Below, piece after piece: positions 51,221-58,686 of a stretch of DNA of 64,000 nucleotides (positions within the stretch are counted from its first letter, which is position 1; each line of letters starts with the position of its first letter). The position numbers were made by a program, and so were the translations under genes. The stretch is from Nocardiopsis flavescens. Its GTDB lineage: Bacteria; Actinomycetota; Actinomycetes; Streptosporangiales; Streptosporangiaceae. The notes beneath the pieces were generated by a model, which ran no database searches, had not been told where the DNA came from, and saw only the letters and a list, made by a program, of their open reading frames with translations. The stretch is taken from NCBI RefSeq assembly GCF_900141985.1, contig NZ_FQZK01000003.1:310001-374000 (forward strand). Direction: 5' to 3'.

Positions 51221-51838
51221 TCATCCCGTCTGCGGCCGCTCCCCCGGCGTGCCGGGGCGGTGGGCGACGACCCTCTCCACGAATCCCAGGGCGGTCCGAT
51301 CGTGACGGTCCACCGCGAACCCGACCTCCCGGGCGAGCGCGCGGGGCAGCCGCCGGGGCCGTGCCCGGGCCGACTCCCGCCAGCGCCAGGGGACCCTGGT
51401 GTACTCGATGTGGTCGGCGAGCAGCAGCAGCCCGCCCGGGCGCAGCACCCGGTACATCTCGGCCAGGGCGCGCCGCTGGTCGGGGATGGTGCACAGGGCC
51501 AGCACGCACAGGACGGTGTCGAAGTCGCCGTCGGCGAAGGGCAGGTCCTGGGCGTCGCCCTCGACCAGGGTGACGGCGCGGCCGAGCGCCGCGGCCCGGC
51601 GGCGGGCCAGGGCGAGCATGGCGGGGCTCAGGTCGAGGCCGGTGAGCCCGACGCCAGCGGGGTAGTGCGGCAGGTCGTGGCCGCTGCCCACGGCCACCTC
51701 CAGGGTCCGTCCACGGGCCCGTCCGCACAGCCGGGCCCGGGTGTCGCCGATGACCAGCCGCTGCAACCGTTCGCCGCGGTCGTACCCGGCGGCCATCCGG
51801 TCCCAGTCCCCGCGGACCCGTGCGGTGTCCTCGTCCAT
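51221..51838 (-). CDS. SAM-dependent methyltransferase (UbiE/COQ5-like)
   Basis: A 205-residue class I methyltransferase. Motif I is TLEVAVGSGHDLPHYP (about residue 43), followed by GLTGLDLSPAMLALARRRA, EGDAQDLPFADGDFDTVLCVLALCTI and EMYRVLRPGGLLLLADHIEY. The LPFADGDFDTV block is the UbiE/COQ5 type. The ATG at 51838 follows GGAGGGGA. It is divergent from the MerR gene at 51915, and the MerR-type palindrome lies in the 76-base space between them, so the MerR protein may control it. Confidence 0.87.
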   Translation of the reverse strand: MDEDTARVRGDWDRMAAGYDRGERLQRLVIGDTRARLCGRARGRTLEVAVGSGHDLPHYPAGVGLTGLDLSPAMLALARRRAAALGRAVTLVEGDAQDLPFADGDFDTVLCVLALCTIPDQRRALAEMYRVLRPGGLLLLADHIEYTRVPWRWRESARARPRRLPRALAREVGFAVDRHDRTALGFVERVVAHRPGTPGERPQTG

Positions 51839-51901
51839 GGCGGTCCCCTCCCTCACCGGTCTTCCCGGCCCGCGCCCCTTGACACGGGCCCCCAGTGTGG
51901 A

Positions 51902-51921
51902 ACTTCATGTGGACATGAGGT
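51902..51921. promoter_or_regulatory. MerR-type operator overlapping the merR start codon
   Basis: ACTTCATGTGGACATGAGGT is a 20-base palindrome with one mismatched pair. It spans the ATG at 51915. TTGACA (51879-51884) lies upstream on the + strand. Binding here would autoregulate the MerR gene and could affect the divergent methyltransferase. Confidence 0.6.
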
Positions 51922-52394
51922 CAAGCAGCGGGAAGCCGCGCGTCGAAGAGCTGTCCATCGGTGACCTGGCCGCGGAGTTCGGCCTGGGCCCGCACGTGCT
52001 GCGGCACTGGGAGGCGATGGGGGTGCTGGAGCCGGTCCGCCGGGTGGGCGGGCGGCGCCGGTACTCCCCCGGGCAGCGGCTGCGCGTGGCGCTGGTGCTG
52101 GGCGCGCAGGACGCGGGGATGAGCCTGGACCGGATCCGGGACCTGGCCGGGGCGGGCGCGGACCGCCGCGGGGCGGCGCTCACCGAGCACCTGGCCGAGC
52201 TGGACGAGCGGCTGGAGCGGCTGCGGGCGGCCCGCGAGATGGTGGCGCACGCGGTGGCGTGCGAGTCCGGGGACGTGCTGGAGTGCCCGAACCTGCGGCG
52301 GATGCTGGAGGAGGCGGTGGAGTCGGGCTGCCACGCGCGCAGGGCGCGGGGGACGGCTCCGAAACCGCCGGAGCGGCCGGCGGCGCGGGCCTGA
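51915..52394 (+). CDS. MerR-family transcriptional regulator
   Basis: A 159-residue MerR protein. The DNA-binding domain is LSIGDLAAEFGLGPHVLRHWEAMGVLEPVRRVGGRRRYSPGQ (about residues 13-54), with the expected wing GGRRRY. A dimerisation helix follows (LAELDERLERLRAAREMV), and there are three cysteines in the effector region (AVACESGDVLECP and SGCHARR) that could sense metal or redox state. No Shine-Dalgarno is visible and the start lies within a palindrome. It is the last gene before the STM4015-type array. Confidence 0.88.
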   Translation: MRSSSGKPRVEELSIGDLAAEFGLGPHVLRHWEAMGVLEPVRRVGGRRRYSPGQRLRVALVLGAQDAGMSLDRIRDLAGAGADRRGAALTEHLAELDERLERLRAAREMVAHAVACESGDVLECPNLRRMLEEAVESGCHARRARGTAPKPPERPAARA

Positions 52395-52455
52395 GGGCCC
52401 GCCCCCGCGGCGGCCCGCCCGGGACGGACGCGGGGGTTCCCGGTCCGGACGTGTT

Positions 52456-52473
52456 CGTCACCGGGCTCTGCTA
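52456..52473 (+). promoter_or_regulatory. Shared motif CGTC-N8-CTGCTA upstream of STM4015-type gene 1
   Basis: CGTCACCG begins at 52456 and CTGCTATTC at 52468. The same pair, with the same 12-base start-to-start spacing, occurs upstream of gene 5 of the array and upstream of the small-protein gene. The distance to the ATG is 44 bases here. It is a candidate common promoter or activator site for the cluster. Confidence 0.55.
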
Positions 52474-52516
52474 TTCCTGGTTCCTCCAGCGCACCACCGC
52501 CCCCAGAGGAACCCCC

Positions 52517-53584
52517 ATGGCCTTCGGCACGCACCTGACCGAGTTCGCGGGCCTGCCCGCCTTCGGGTACCGCTCCCCGCAGGGGACCGCCGCCGAGGAG
52601 GAGTGGGCCCGGGAACGGCCCTACGCCCCGGCGTGGACGGCCGATCCGCTTGCCCTGCTCGCGGCCCTGCGCGCACCGGGCTCGGTGGCCTGGCGGCTCG
52701 ACGACCCGCACGGGGCCGAGGCGCCGGTCGGCGGCGGGGTCCCCGGCTACCTCGACCGGTTCCTGTCCGACACCGACCCCGGCGCGGTGGCGGCCGTGAT
52801 CACCGGAGACTTCTACCCGTCCGACAGCACGGGGGACACCTCACCGGTACGCGAGGCCCTGGTGGAGCACGCTGCCCGCCTCACCGGGCTGCGCGCCCTG
52901 TTCCACGCCGACGTCGTCTCCGGCGAGTGCGAGGTGTCGTGGCTCCGCAACGGCGACCTCGCCCCGCTGCTCGACGCGCTGCCCTCCCTGGAGCGCCTGG
53001 CGGTCCGCGGCACCGGCGACATGTCCCTCGCGGTCGGGCGGCACGCGTCCCTGCGCTCCCTCACCCTGGAGGGCGGCGGCCTGCCCGCCGACCTCGCCCG
53101 GGACGTGCTCTCCGCCGACTACCCCGCGCTGGAGCACCTGGAGCTGTGGCTGGGCGTGGAGGACTACGGCGGCGACGCGTCCGTGGACGACCTCGCCCCG
53201 CTGCTGGAGGGGCGGGTCCACACCGGCGTACGCTCCCTGGGCCTGCGCAACGCCCAGCGGACCGACACCTGGGTCCGGGCCCTCGCCGAGAGCCCGCTCC
53301 TGGACCGCCTGGAGTCCCTCGACCTCTCCGGGGGCACCCTCGGCGACCTGGGCGCGCAGACCCTCCTGGACACCCCGGGATTCCGGGAACTGGAACGGCT
53401 GGACCTGCATCACCACTACATGTCCGAGGAGACGGAGCGGCGCGTCCTGGAGGCCTTCACCGCTGCGGGCGTCGCCGTCGACGCGTCCGGCCGGCGGGAG
53501 CCGGAGGAGAGCCACTTCGAAGCGGCCGAGGACATGGAGGACGAGGAGTGGGCGTACTACTACTACCCCTCCGTCACCGAGTGA
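52517..53584 (+). CDS. STM4015-family leucine-rich-repeat protein, copy 1
   Basis: A 355-residue cytoplasmic protein with no signal peptide. The N-terminal family block is HLTEFAGLPAFGY (about residues 6-18), then DPLALLAALRAPGSVAWRL. From about residue 150 come leucine-rich repeats (LPSLERLAVRG, HASLRSLTLEGGGLP, YPALEHLELWLGVEDYGG, VRSLGLRNA, RLESLDLSGGTL, LERLDLHHHYM). The end has an extra acidic and aromatic stretch and closes with YPSVTE, shared by all five copies. The ATG has AGAGGA at six bases. Function is unknown; LRR proteins usually bind partners. The family is associated with ATP-grasp, hydrolase and radical SAM genes, all found downstream. Confidence 0.85.
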   Translation: MAFGTHLTEFAGLPAFGYRSPQGTAAEEEWARERPYAPAWTADPLALLAALRAPGSVAWRLDDPHGAEAPVGGGVPGYLDRFLSDTDPGAVAAVITGDFYPSDSTGDTSPVREALVEHAARLTGLRALFHADVVSGECEVSWLRNGDLAPLLDALPSLERLAVRGTGDMSLAVGRHASLRSLTLEGGGLPADLARDVLSADYPALEHLELWLGVEDYGGDASVDDLAPLLEGRVHTGVRSLGLRNAQRTDTWVRALAESPLLDRLESLDLSGGTLGDLGAQTLLDTPGFRELERLDLHHHYMSEETERRVLEAFTAAGVAVDASGRREPEESHFEAAEDMEDEEWAYYYYPSVTE

Positions 53585-53642
53585 GCCCGTCACCACAGCC
53601 CCGCGGCCTCCCGCCGAACCACGCCCCCGAAAGGCCCCGACC

Positions 53643-54662
53643 GTGACTTTCCGCGCCCACCTGACCGAGCTCGGCGGACTCCCCGTGTTCGAGTACCGCT
53701 CCCCGGAGGCCGTGGCCGCCCAGCACACCTGGACGGAGGAGCACCCCCGGGGCCGCCGGGAGACGACGGACCCGCTGCCGCTGCTCGCCGCCCTGCGCAC
53801 GCCGGGCGCGTTCGCCTGGCGGCTGCGCGACTCCGAGGGGTGGGAGTCGCAGGAGGGCGGGGACTTCGTGCTCCGGTACTACGAGCGGTTCTGCTCCGAG
53901 GTACCGCCCGCGTCGGTGGCGGCCCTGGTGGTCGGGAACGTCGAGGAGACCTTCGACATCGCCGAACCCGACCGGGTCCGGGACGCCCTGCTGGCGTGCG
54001 CGCCGCGCTGGACCGGGCTGCGCTCGCTCTTCTACGCCGACCTCACCTACGACGAGTACGAGGCCTCGTGGTTCGAGCACGGCGACCTGTCCGGCCTGCC
54101 GGACGCCTTCCCCGGCCTGGAGCGCCTGGGCATCCGCGGCACCGGCGAGCTGTCCCTCCCGGTGGAGCGGCACGCGTCCCTGCGCTCCCTGACCCTGGAG
54201 GGCGGCGGTCTGCCCCGCGCCCTGGCGGAGCAGGTCCTGGCCTCCCGCTACCCCGCGCTGGAGCACCTGGAGCTGTGGCTGGGCGTGGAGGGCTACGGCG
54301 GCACCACGGGCCCGGACGACCTCGCCCCGCTGCTGGAGGGGCGGGTCCACACCGGCGTACGCTCCCTGGGCCTGCGCAACGCCCAGCGGACCGACACCTG
54401 GGTCCGGGCCCTCGCCGAGAGCCCGCTCCTGGACCGCCTGGAGTCCCTCGACCTCTCCGAGGGCACCCTCACCGACGCGGGCGCCGAAACCCTGCTCGGC
54501 ACCCCCGCCTTCCGCGGCCTGCGCCGCCTGGACCTGCACCACCACTTCATGACCGCCGAGACGGAGAAGCGCCTGGTCGAGGCCCTCACCGCCGCCGGCG
54601 TCGAGACCGATACGTCCGACCGCCTCCCGGCGGCGGAGGGCTACCCCTCCGTCACCGAGTGA
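53643..54662 (+). CDS. STM4015-family leucine-rich-repeat protein, copy 2
   Basis: A 339-residue paralogue starting with a GTG eight bases after AAAGG. The family N-terminus is HLTELGGLPVFEY. In place of copy 1's first variable part it has DFVLRYYERFCSEVPPASVAALVVGNVEETFDIAEPDRVRDALLACAPRWTGLRSLFYADLTYDE, nearly shared with copy 4. The LRR segment contains the 146-base stretch identical to copy 1. The tail is short and ends GYPSVTE. The gene lies 58 bases after copy 1, with no terminator visible, so it is probably co-transcribed. Confidence 0.85.
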   Translation: MTFRAHLTELGGLPVFEYRSPEAVAAQHTWTEEHPRGRRETTDPLPLLAALRTPGAFAWRLRDSEGWESQEGGDFVLRYYERFCSEVPPASVAALVVGNVEETFDIAEPDRVRDALLACAPRWTGLRSLFYADLTYDEYEASWFEHGDLSGLPDAFPGLERLGIRGTGELSLPVERHASLRSLTLEGGGLPRALAEQVLASRYPALEHLELWLGVEGYGGTTGPDDLAPLLEGRVHTGVRSLGLRNAQRTDTWVRALAESPLLDRLESLDLSEGTLTDAGAETLLGTPAFRGLRRLDLHHHFMTAETEKRLVEALTAAGVETDTSDRLPAAEGYPSVTE

Positions 54663-54702
54663 GGCCCCCCGAACGCCCCCTCGCCGACGAAAGGCACCGG
54701 AC

Positions 54703-55725
54703 GTGACCTTCGACACCCACCTGGCCGAGTACGCGGGACGCCCCGTGTTCGAGTACCGCTCCGCCCAGGCCCTGGCCGCCCAGCGCGCCTGGGCGGAGAG
54801 GCACCCCGGGGGGCGCCGCGAACTCACGGACCCGCTGCCGCTGCTCGCCGCCCTGCGCACCCCCTCCTCGTTCACCTGGCGGCTGAGCGACCCCGAGGGC
54901 TGGGAGTCGCAGGAGGGCGAGCCCGTCCAGCGGTACTACGAGCGGTTCTGCGCCGAGGTCCCCCCGGAGTCGGTGGAGGCCCTGGTGATCGGCAGCCACG
55001 GGGAGCGCATCGACGTCTCCGAACCCGAACTGGTCCGGCGGGCCCTGGTGGAGGCGGCGCCCCGGTGGGCCGGGCTGCGCTCCCTCTTCTACGCCGACCT
55101 CACCTATCACGAGGCCGACGTCTCCTGGCTGCTCCTCGGGGACGTCTCCGCGATCCCGAACGCCTTCCCCCGGCTGGAGCGGCTGGGCTTGCGCGGCACC
55201 TCCGAGCTGTCCCTCCCGGTGGAGCGGCACGCGTCCCTGCGCTCCCTGACCCTGGAGGGCGGCGGCCTGCCCGCCGACCTCGCCCGGGACGTGCTCGCCT
55301 CCGACTACCCCGCGCTGGAGCACCTGGAACTGTGGCTGGGCGTGGAGGACTACGGCGGCACCACGGCCCCGGACGACCTCGCCCCGCTGCTGGAGGGCCG
55401 AGTCCACACCGGCATCCGCTCCCTGGGCCTGCGCAACGCCGAGGACACCGACACCTGGGTCCGGGCCCTCGCGGATTCCGCGGTCCTGGAGCGGCTGGAG
55501 GTCCTGGACCTGTCGATGGGCACCCTCACCGACGCGGGCGCCGAAACCCTGCTCGGCACCCCCGCCTTCCGCGGCCTGCGCCGCCTGGACCTGCACCGCC
55601 ACTTCATGACCGCCGAGACGGAGAGGCGCCTGATCGAGGCCCTCACCGCCGCCGGTGTGGAGACCGATACGTCCGACCGCCTCCACGCGGACGGCGACGG
55701 GCTCTACCCGTCCGTCACCGAGTGA
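54703..55725 (+). CDS. STM4015-family leucine-rich-repeat protein, copy 3
   Basis: A 340-residue paralogue with a GTG start, AAAGG upstream, and 40 bases after copy 2. The N-terminal block is HLAEYAGRPVFEY. The middle part (YYERFCAEVPPESVEALVIGSHGERIDVSEPELVRRALVEAAPRWAGLRSLFYADLTYHEADVSW) differs from copies 2 and 4. The LRR region shares long DNA stretches with copy 4 (IRSLGLRNAEDTDTWV, VLERLEVLDLSMGTL) and copy 2. The tail is DGDGLYPSVTE. The mosaic relation to the other copies argues for recombination within the array. Confidence 0.85.
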   Translation: MTFDTHLAEYAGRPVFEYRSAQALAAQRAWAERHPGGRRELTDPLPLLAALRTPSSFTWRLSDPEGWESQEGEPVQRYYERFCAEVPPESVEALVIGSHGERIDVSEPELVRRALVEAAPRWAGLRSLFYADLTYHEADVSWLLLGDVSAIPNAFPRLERLGLRGTSELSLPVERHASLRSLTLEGGGLPADLARDVLASDYPALEHLELWLGVEDYGGTTAPDDLAPLLEGRVHTGIRSLGLRNAEDTDTWVRALADSAVLERLEVLDLSMGTLTDAGAETLLGTPAFRGLRRLDLHRHFMTAETERRLIEALTAAGVETDTSDRLHADGDGLYPSVTE

Positions 55726-55771
55726 CGTCCACCGCCCTCACCCTGCCCGACCCGACCGAAAGGCGCCGGCC

Positions 55772-56767
55772 TTGACCTTCAACACGCACCTCACCGAGTA
55801 CGCGGGGCTCCCCGTGTTCGGGTACCGCTCCCGGGAGGGGATGGCCGCCGCGGGCCGCGGGGGCGCGGACCCGCTGGCGATGCTCGCCGCCGCCGGGGAC
55901 CCGGGCGCCTACGCCTGGCGGCTGAGCGACGAGGAGGGCGACGAGCCCCGGGACGGCGGGGACTTCGTGCTCCGGTACTACGAGCGGTTCTGCGCCGACG
56001 TGGAACCGGCGTCGGTGGCGGCCCTGGTGGTAGGGAACGTCGAGGAGACCATCGACGTCGCCGATCCGGGGCCGGTCCGGGACGCCCTGCTGGCATGCGC
56101 GCCGCGCTGGACCGGGCTGCGCTCGCTCTTCTACGCCGACCTCACCTACGAAGAGGCCGAGGTCTCCTGGATCGAGCACGGCGACCTGTCCGGCCTGCTG
56201 GACGCCTTCCCCGGCCTGGAGCGCCTGGGCATCCGCGGCACCGGCGACACGTCCCTGGCCGTGGAGGAGCACCGCTCCCTGCGCTCCCTGACCCTGGAGG
56301 GCGGCGGCCTGCCGCCCGGCCTGGTGAAACAGGTCCTGGCCTCCCGCTACCCCGCGCTGGAGCACCTGGAGCTGTGGCTGGGCGTGGAGGGCTACGGCGG
56401 CACCACCTCGGCGGAGGACCTCGCCCCGCTGCTGGAGGGCCGGGTCCACACCGGCATCCGCTCCCTGGGCCTGCGCAACGCCGAGGACACCGACACCTGG
56501 GTGCGGACCGTCGCCGGCTCCGCGGTCCTGGAGCGGCTGGAGGTCCTGGACCTGTCGATGGGCACCCTCACCGACGCGGGGGCGGAGGTCCTCCTGGGCA
56601 CCCCCGCCTTCCGCGGCCTGCGCCGCCTGGACCTGCACCGCCACTTCATGACCGCCGAGACGGAGAGGCGCCTGGCCGAGGCCTTCACCGCCGCCGGTGT
56701 GGAGACCGACGTGTCCGGGCGCGAGAGCAGCGGGAGCGGACGCCCCTACCCGGCCGTCACGGAGTGA
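55772..56767 (+). CDS. STM4015-family leucine-rich-repeat protein, copy 4
   Basis: The shortest copy, 331 residues, with an apparent TTG start eight bases after AAAGG and 46 bases after copy 3; the aligned N-terminus HLTEYAGLPVFGY fixes the start. A deletion of about ten residues follows the N-terminal block. The middle (DFVLRYYERFCADVEPASVAALVVGNVEETIDVADPGPVRDALLACAPRWTGLRSLFYADLTYEE) closely follows copy 2, while the LRR part follows copy 3. The tail is SGSGRPYPAVTE. A TTG start may lower its expression relative to the others. Confidence 0.85.
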   Translation: MTFNTHLTEYAGLPVFGYRSREGMAAAGRGGADPLAMLAAAGDPGAYAWRLSDEEGDEPRDGGDFVLRYYERFCADVEPASVAALVVGNVEETIDVADPGPVRDALLACAPRWTGLRSLFYADLTYEEAEVSWIEHGDLSGLLDAFPGLERLGIRGTGDTSLAVEEHRSLRSLTLEGGGLPPGLVKQVLASRYPALEHLELWLGVEGYGGTTSAEDLAPLLEGRVHTGIRSLGLRNAEDTDTWVRTVAGSAVLERLEVLDLSMGTLTDAGAEVLLGTPAFRGLRRLDLHRHFMTAETERRLAEAFTAAGVETDVSGRESSGSGRPYPAVTE

Positions 56768-56859
56768 CGCCGGGGCCGTGGCGACGGCCGCCCCGGGCAC
56801 GGGGCCCGATCCGCGCTGCGGCACCGGTGCGGGGCCCGGCCGGCTCCGGTCGGCCGGTC

Positions 56860-56877
56860 CGTCACCGCGGACTGCTA
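56860..56877 (+). promoter_or_regulatory. Shared motif CGTC-N8-CTGCTA upstream of STM4015-type gene 5
   Basis: CGTCACCG begins at 56860 and CTGCTAGAC at 56872, the same spacing as upstream of copy 1. The ATG of copy 5 is 42 bases downstream of the motif end. The 151-base spacer around it is the widest within the array and probably holds a second promoter. Confidence 0.55.
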
Positions 56878-56918
56878 GACATGACCCACGCGACACCCCC
56901 TCACCAGGAGAAGCATCC

Positions 56919-57938
56919 ATGATCGGCGACCACCTCAGCGAATTCGGCGGACTACCGGTGTTCGAGTACGTGTCCCCCACGGGGATGGCCTCGACGACGG
57001 AGCGGTACGGCCGCGCCCCCCGGCCCGACGCCCTGGCCCGGCTCGCGGCCCTGCGCACCGTGCGCGACTACGCCTGGCGGCTGGCGGTCGACAGCTACGA
57101 CCCGGAGGAGGACTTCCGGGAGTACTTCGCCTCCTTCATCGAGGAGGCGGAGACGGAGCGGGTCCGGGCCATGGTGATCGGCCCCGCCGGCTCCTCCGAC
57201 GGCTCGGAGCCCGGCACCCCGGCCCGCGACGCCCTGGTCGAGCACGCCGGAGCGCTGACCGGCCTGGAGTCCCTGTTCGTGGGGGACATCATCGCCGAGG
57301 AGCAGGAGGTCTCCTGGATCCACCAGCCCGACCTGGCGCCGGTGCTGGCGGCCCTGCCCCACCTCACCGAGTTCGCGGTGCGCGGCACCGGCGACCCCTA
57401 CATGCACGAGAAGAGCCAGCTGGGCCTGGACATCGGGCGGCACGACTCGCTGCGCTCCCTCACCGTGCAGAGCGGCGGCCTTCCGGCCACGGTCGCCCGC
57501 GGCATCGACACCGCCGACCTGCCCGCGCTGGAGAACCTGGAGCTGTGGCTGGGGGTCGACGACTACCGGGGCGACACCACCCCCGAACACCTGGCCCGCA
57601 CCCTGTCGGGCGAGGCGTTCCCGCAGCTCAACCACCTGGGGCTGTGCAACGCGGAGAACACCGACCTGTGGGTGCGCGCCCTGGCCGACGCCCCGGTGGT
57701 GGAGCGGGTCCGCTCCCTGGACCTGTCGATGGGCACCCTCACCGACGAGGGGGCACGGGTCCTGCTGGACTCCCCGGTGTTCCGCGGGCTGGGGAGGCTG
57801 AACCTGGAGCACCACTACATGACCGAGGAGACGGAGACCCGCGTCAGGGACGCCTTCACCGAGGCGGGCGTGGAGATCCGCGTCGGCGACCGCCAGGAGA
57901 AGGAGGACGACTGGCTCTACCCCGCGGTGACGGAGTGA
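56919..57938 (+). CDS. STM4015-family leucine-rich-repeat protein, copy 5 (most divergent)
   Basis: A 339-residue protein with the family N-terminus HLSEFGGLPVFEY and the same LRR plan (LPHLTEFAVRG, HDSLRSLTVQSGGLP, LPALENLELWLGVDDYRGD, QLNHLGLCNAENTDLWV, RVRSLDLSMGTLTDEGA, GLGRLNLEHHYM), but with many substitutions. It has its own promoter motif and an AGGAG before the ATG. It shares no long identical DNA with copies 1-4. I take it as the likely founder-type gene, with copies 1-4 an expansion. The tail is DDWLYPAVTE. Confidence 0.87.
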   Translation: MIGDHLSEFGGLPVFEYVSPTGMASTTERYGRAPRPDALARLAALRTVRDYAWRLAVDSYDPEEDFREYFASFIEEAETERVRAMVIGPAGSSDGSEPGTPARDALVEHAGALTGLESLFVGDIIAEEQEVSWIHQPDLAPVLAALPHLTEFAVRGTGDPYMHEKSQLGLDIGRHDSLRSLTVQSGGLPATVARGIDTADLPALENLELWLGVDDYRGDTTPEHLARTLSGEAFPQLNHLGLCNAENTDLWVRALADAPVVERVRSLDLSMGTLTDEGARVLLDSPVFRGLGRLNLEHHYMTEETETRVRDAFTEAGVEIRVGDRQEKEDDWLYPAVTE

Positions 57939-58353
57939 CCGTGCCCGCCCGGCCCGCGGCGCCCCGGCCGCACCGCCCGCGTGTCCCCGACCCCCGCTGC
58001 GGGGGTCGGGGCCGGCGGGGCGGGAGCTCCGCCCCGGCGTCCAGGGTGCCGGCATGGGCGGACGGCGGCGACTCGACCTGGCCGTGCTGGTGCAGACCGC
58101 GGCCCTGGCGGCGGTCCCGCCGCCGGTGGCCGCCTTCACCCTCGTCCACCGGCTCGGGCCGGGCACCGGCGCCGCCCCGGGGGCGGTCGCGGCCGTCGTG
58201 GCGAGTGACCCCGGTGCCCCCCGGGCAGGGGCTCCCCGGAGGGCGGAACGTCCCCGGCGGCTGCTAAACCTGGAACCCCTCGAAACCCCAGGTGGAAGAG
58301 GCCGGGCGCCCCGGCACCCCCTCCGCCGCAGAGCGCCTCCGCTGAGGAACCCC
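57939..58353. other. Spacer between the LRR array and the small-protein gene
   Basis: 415 bases. It holds a hairpin-prone stretch (CCCCGACC with GGTCGGGG-like arms around 57984-58010) just after copy 5, and the shared motif at 58249. A frame open from an ATG at 58054 runs in phase into the small-protein gene, with good codon bias only to about 58200, and without a ribosome binding site; I do not call it. Confidence 0.45.
58249..58266 (+). promoter_or_regulatory. Shared motif CGTC-N8-CTGCTA upstream of the small-protein/ATP-grasp operon
   Basis: CGTCCCCG begins at 58249 and CTGCTAAAC at 58261, again 12 bases apart. The GTG of the small-protein gene is 88 bases downstream. This links expression of the enzyme operon with the LRR genes. 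Confidence 0.5.
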
Positions 58354-58686
58354 GTGCCCATCACAGACCACACCGCCGAGTCCGCCGGACCGCCCGCCAC
58401 CGGCTCCCCCTCCCGGGAGGTGCCGCGCCGGCCCGGGCACCCCCGGCGGGACGGCGGGAAGACCCCGTCCCCCGCGCCCGCGCTCCCCGAGGCGGTGTCC
58501 GCGCCCGGGTGCCCGGACCGCTTCTGCGACTTCTCCGACGAGAGGGAAACGGAGCAGATGCGGGCCGGTGTCCGGTCCGCGCCGCACGGGGCGAACGCGG
58601 CCCCCTCCGCCACCCGGGAGCCCGGTGTGCGCGCCTCCGGCGGCGACGGACCCGGGCCGTACCACCGCACGGCGGTGTCCGGGTGA
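58354..58686 (+). CDS. Small cluster protein (110 residues), candidate substrate or chaperone
   Basis: Starts at a GTG with TGAGGA five bases upstream. Almost all third codon positions are G or C. Its stop overlaps the GTG of the ATP-grasp gene (GTGA), so the two are translationally coupled. The product is hydrophilic, Pro/Ala/Gly/Arg-rich and probably disordered, with one notable centre, GCPDRFCDFSDERETEQM, containing its only two cysteines. I recognise no family. Its size, composition and coupling to ATP-grasp and radical SAM genes make it a candidate modified peptide, but it could equally be an accessory protein. Confidence 0.65.
   Translation: MPITDHTAESAGPPATGSPSREVPRRPGHPRRDGGKTPSPAPALPEAVSAPGCPDRFCDFSDERETEQMRAGVRSAPHGANAAPSATREPGVRASGGDGPGPYHRTAVSG

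Larger units (their letters stand above)
52517..57938 (+). repeat. Tandem array of five STM4015-type genes
   Basis: Five paralogous genes follow one another on the + strand with spacers of 58, 40, 46 and 151 bases. DNA identity between copies is patchy: copies 1 and 2 are identical over 146 bases (53185-53330 and 54314-54459); copies 2 and 4 share their 5' halves; copies 2, 3 and 4 share 3' segments. Copy 5 is the most divergent. The pattern indicates repeated duplication with gene conversion. Confidence 0.9.

Noticed and set aside
52517..57938. Tandem repeats considered as a transposon or insertion sequence array
   Set aside because: No transposase, terminal inverted repeats or target duplications are present; each unit is an intact gene with its own ribosome binding site.
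58054..58353. Longer 210-residue version of the small cluster protein starting at the ATG at 58054
   Set aside because: No ribosome binding site at 58054, codon bias fades between about 58200 and 58350, and a good site precedes the GTG at 58354.
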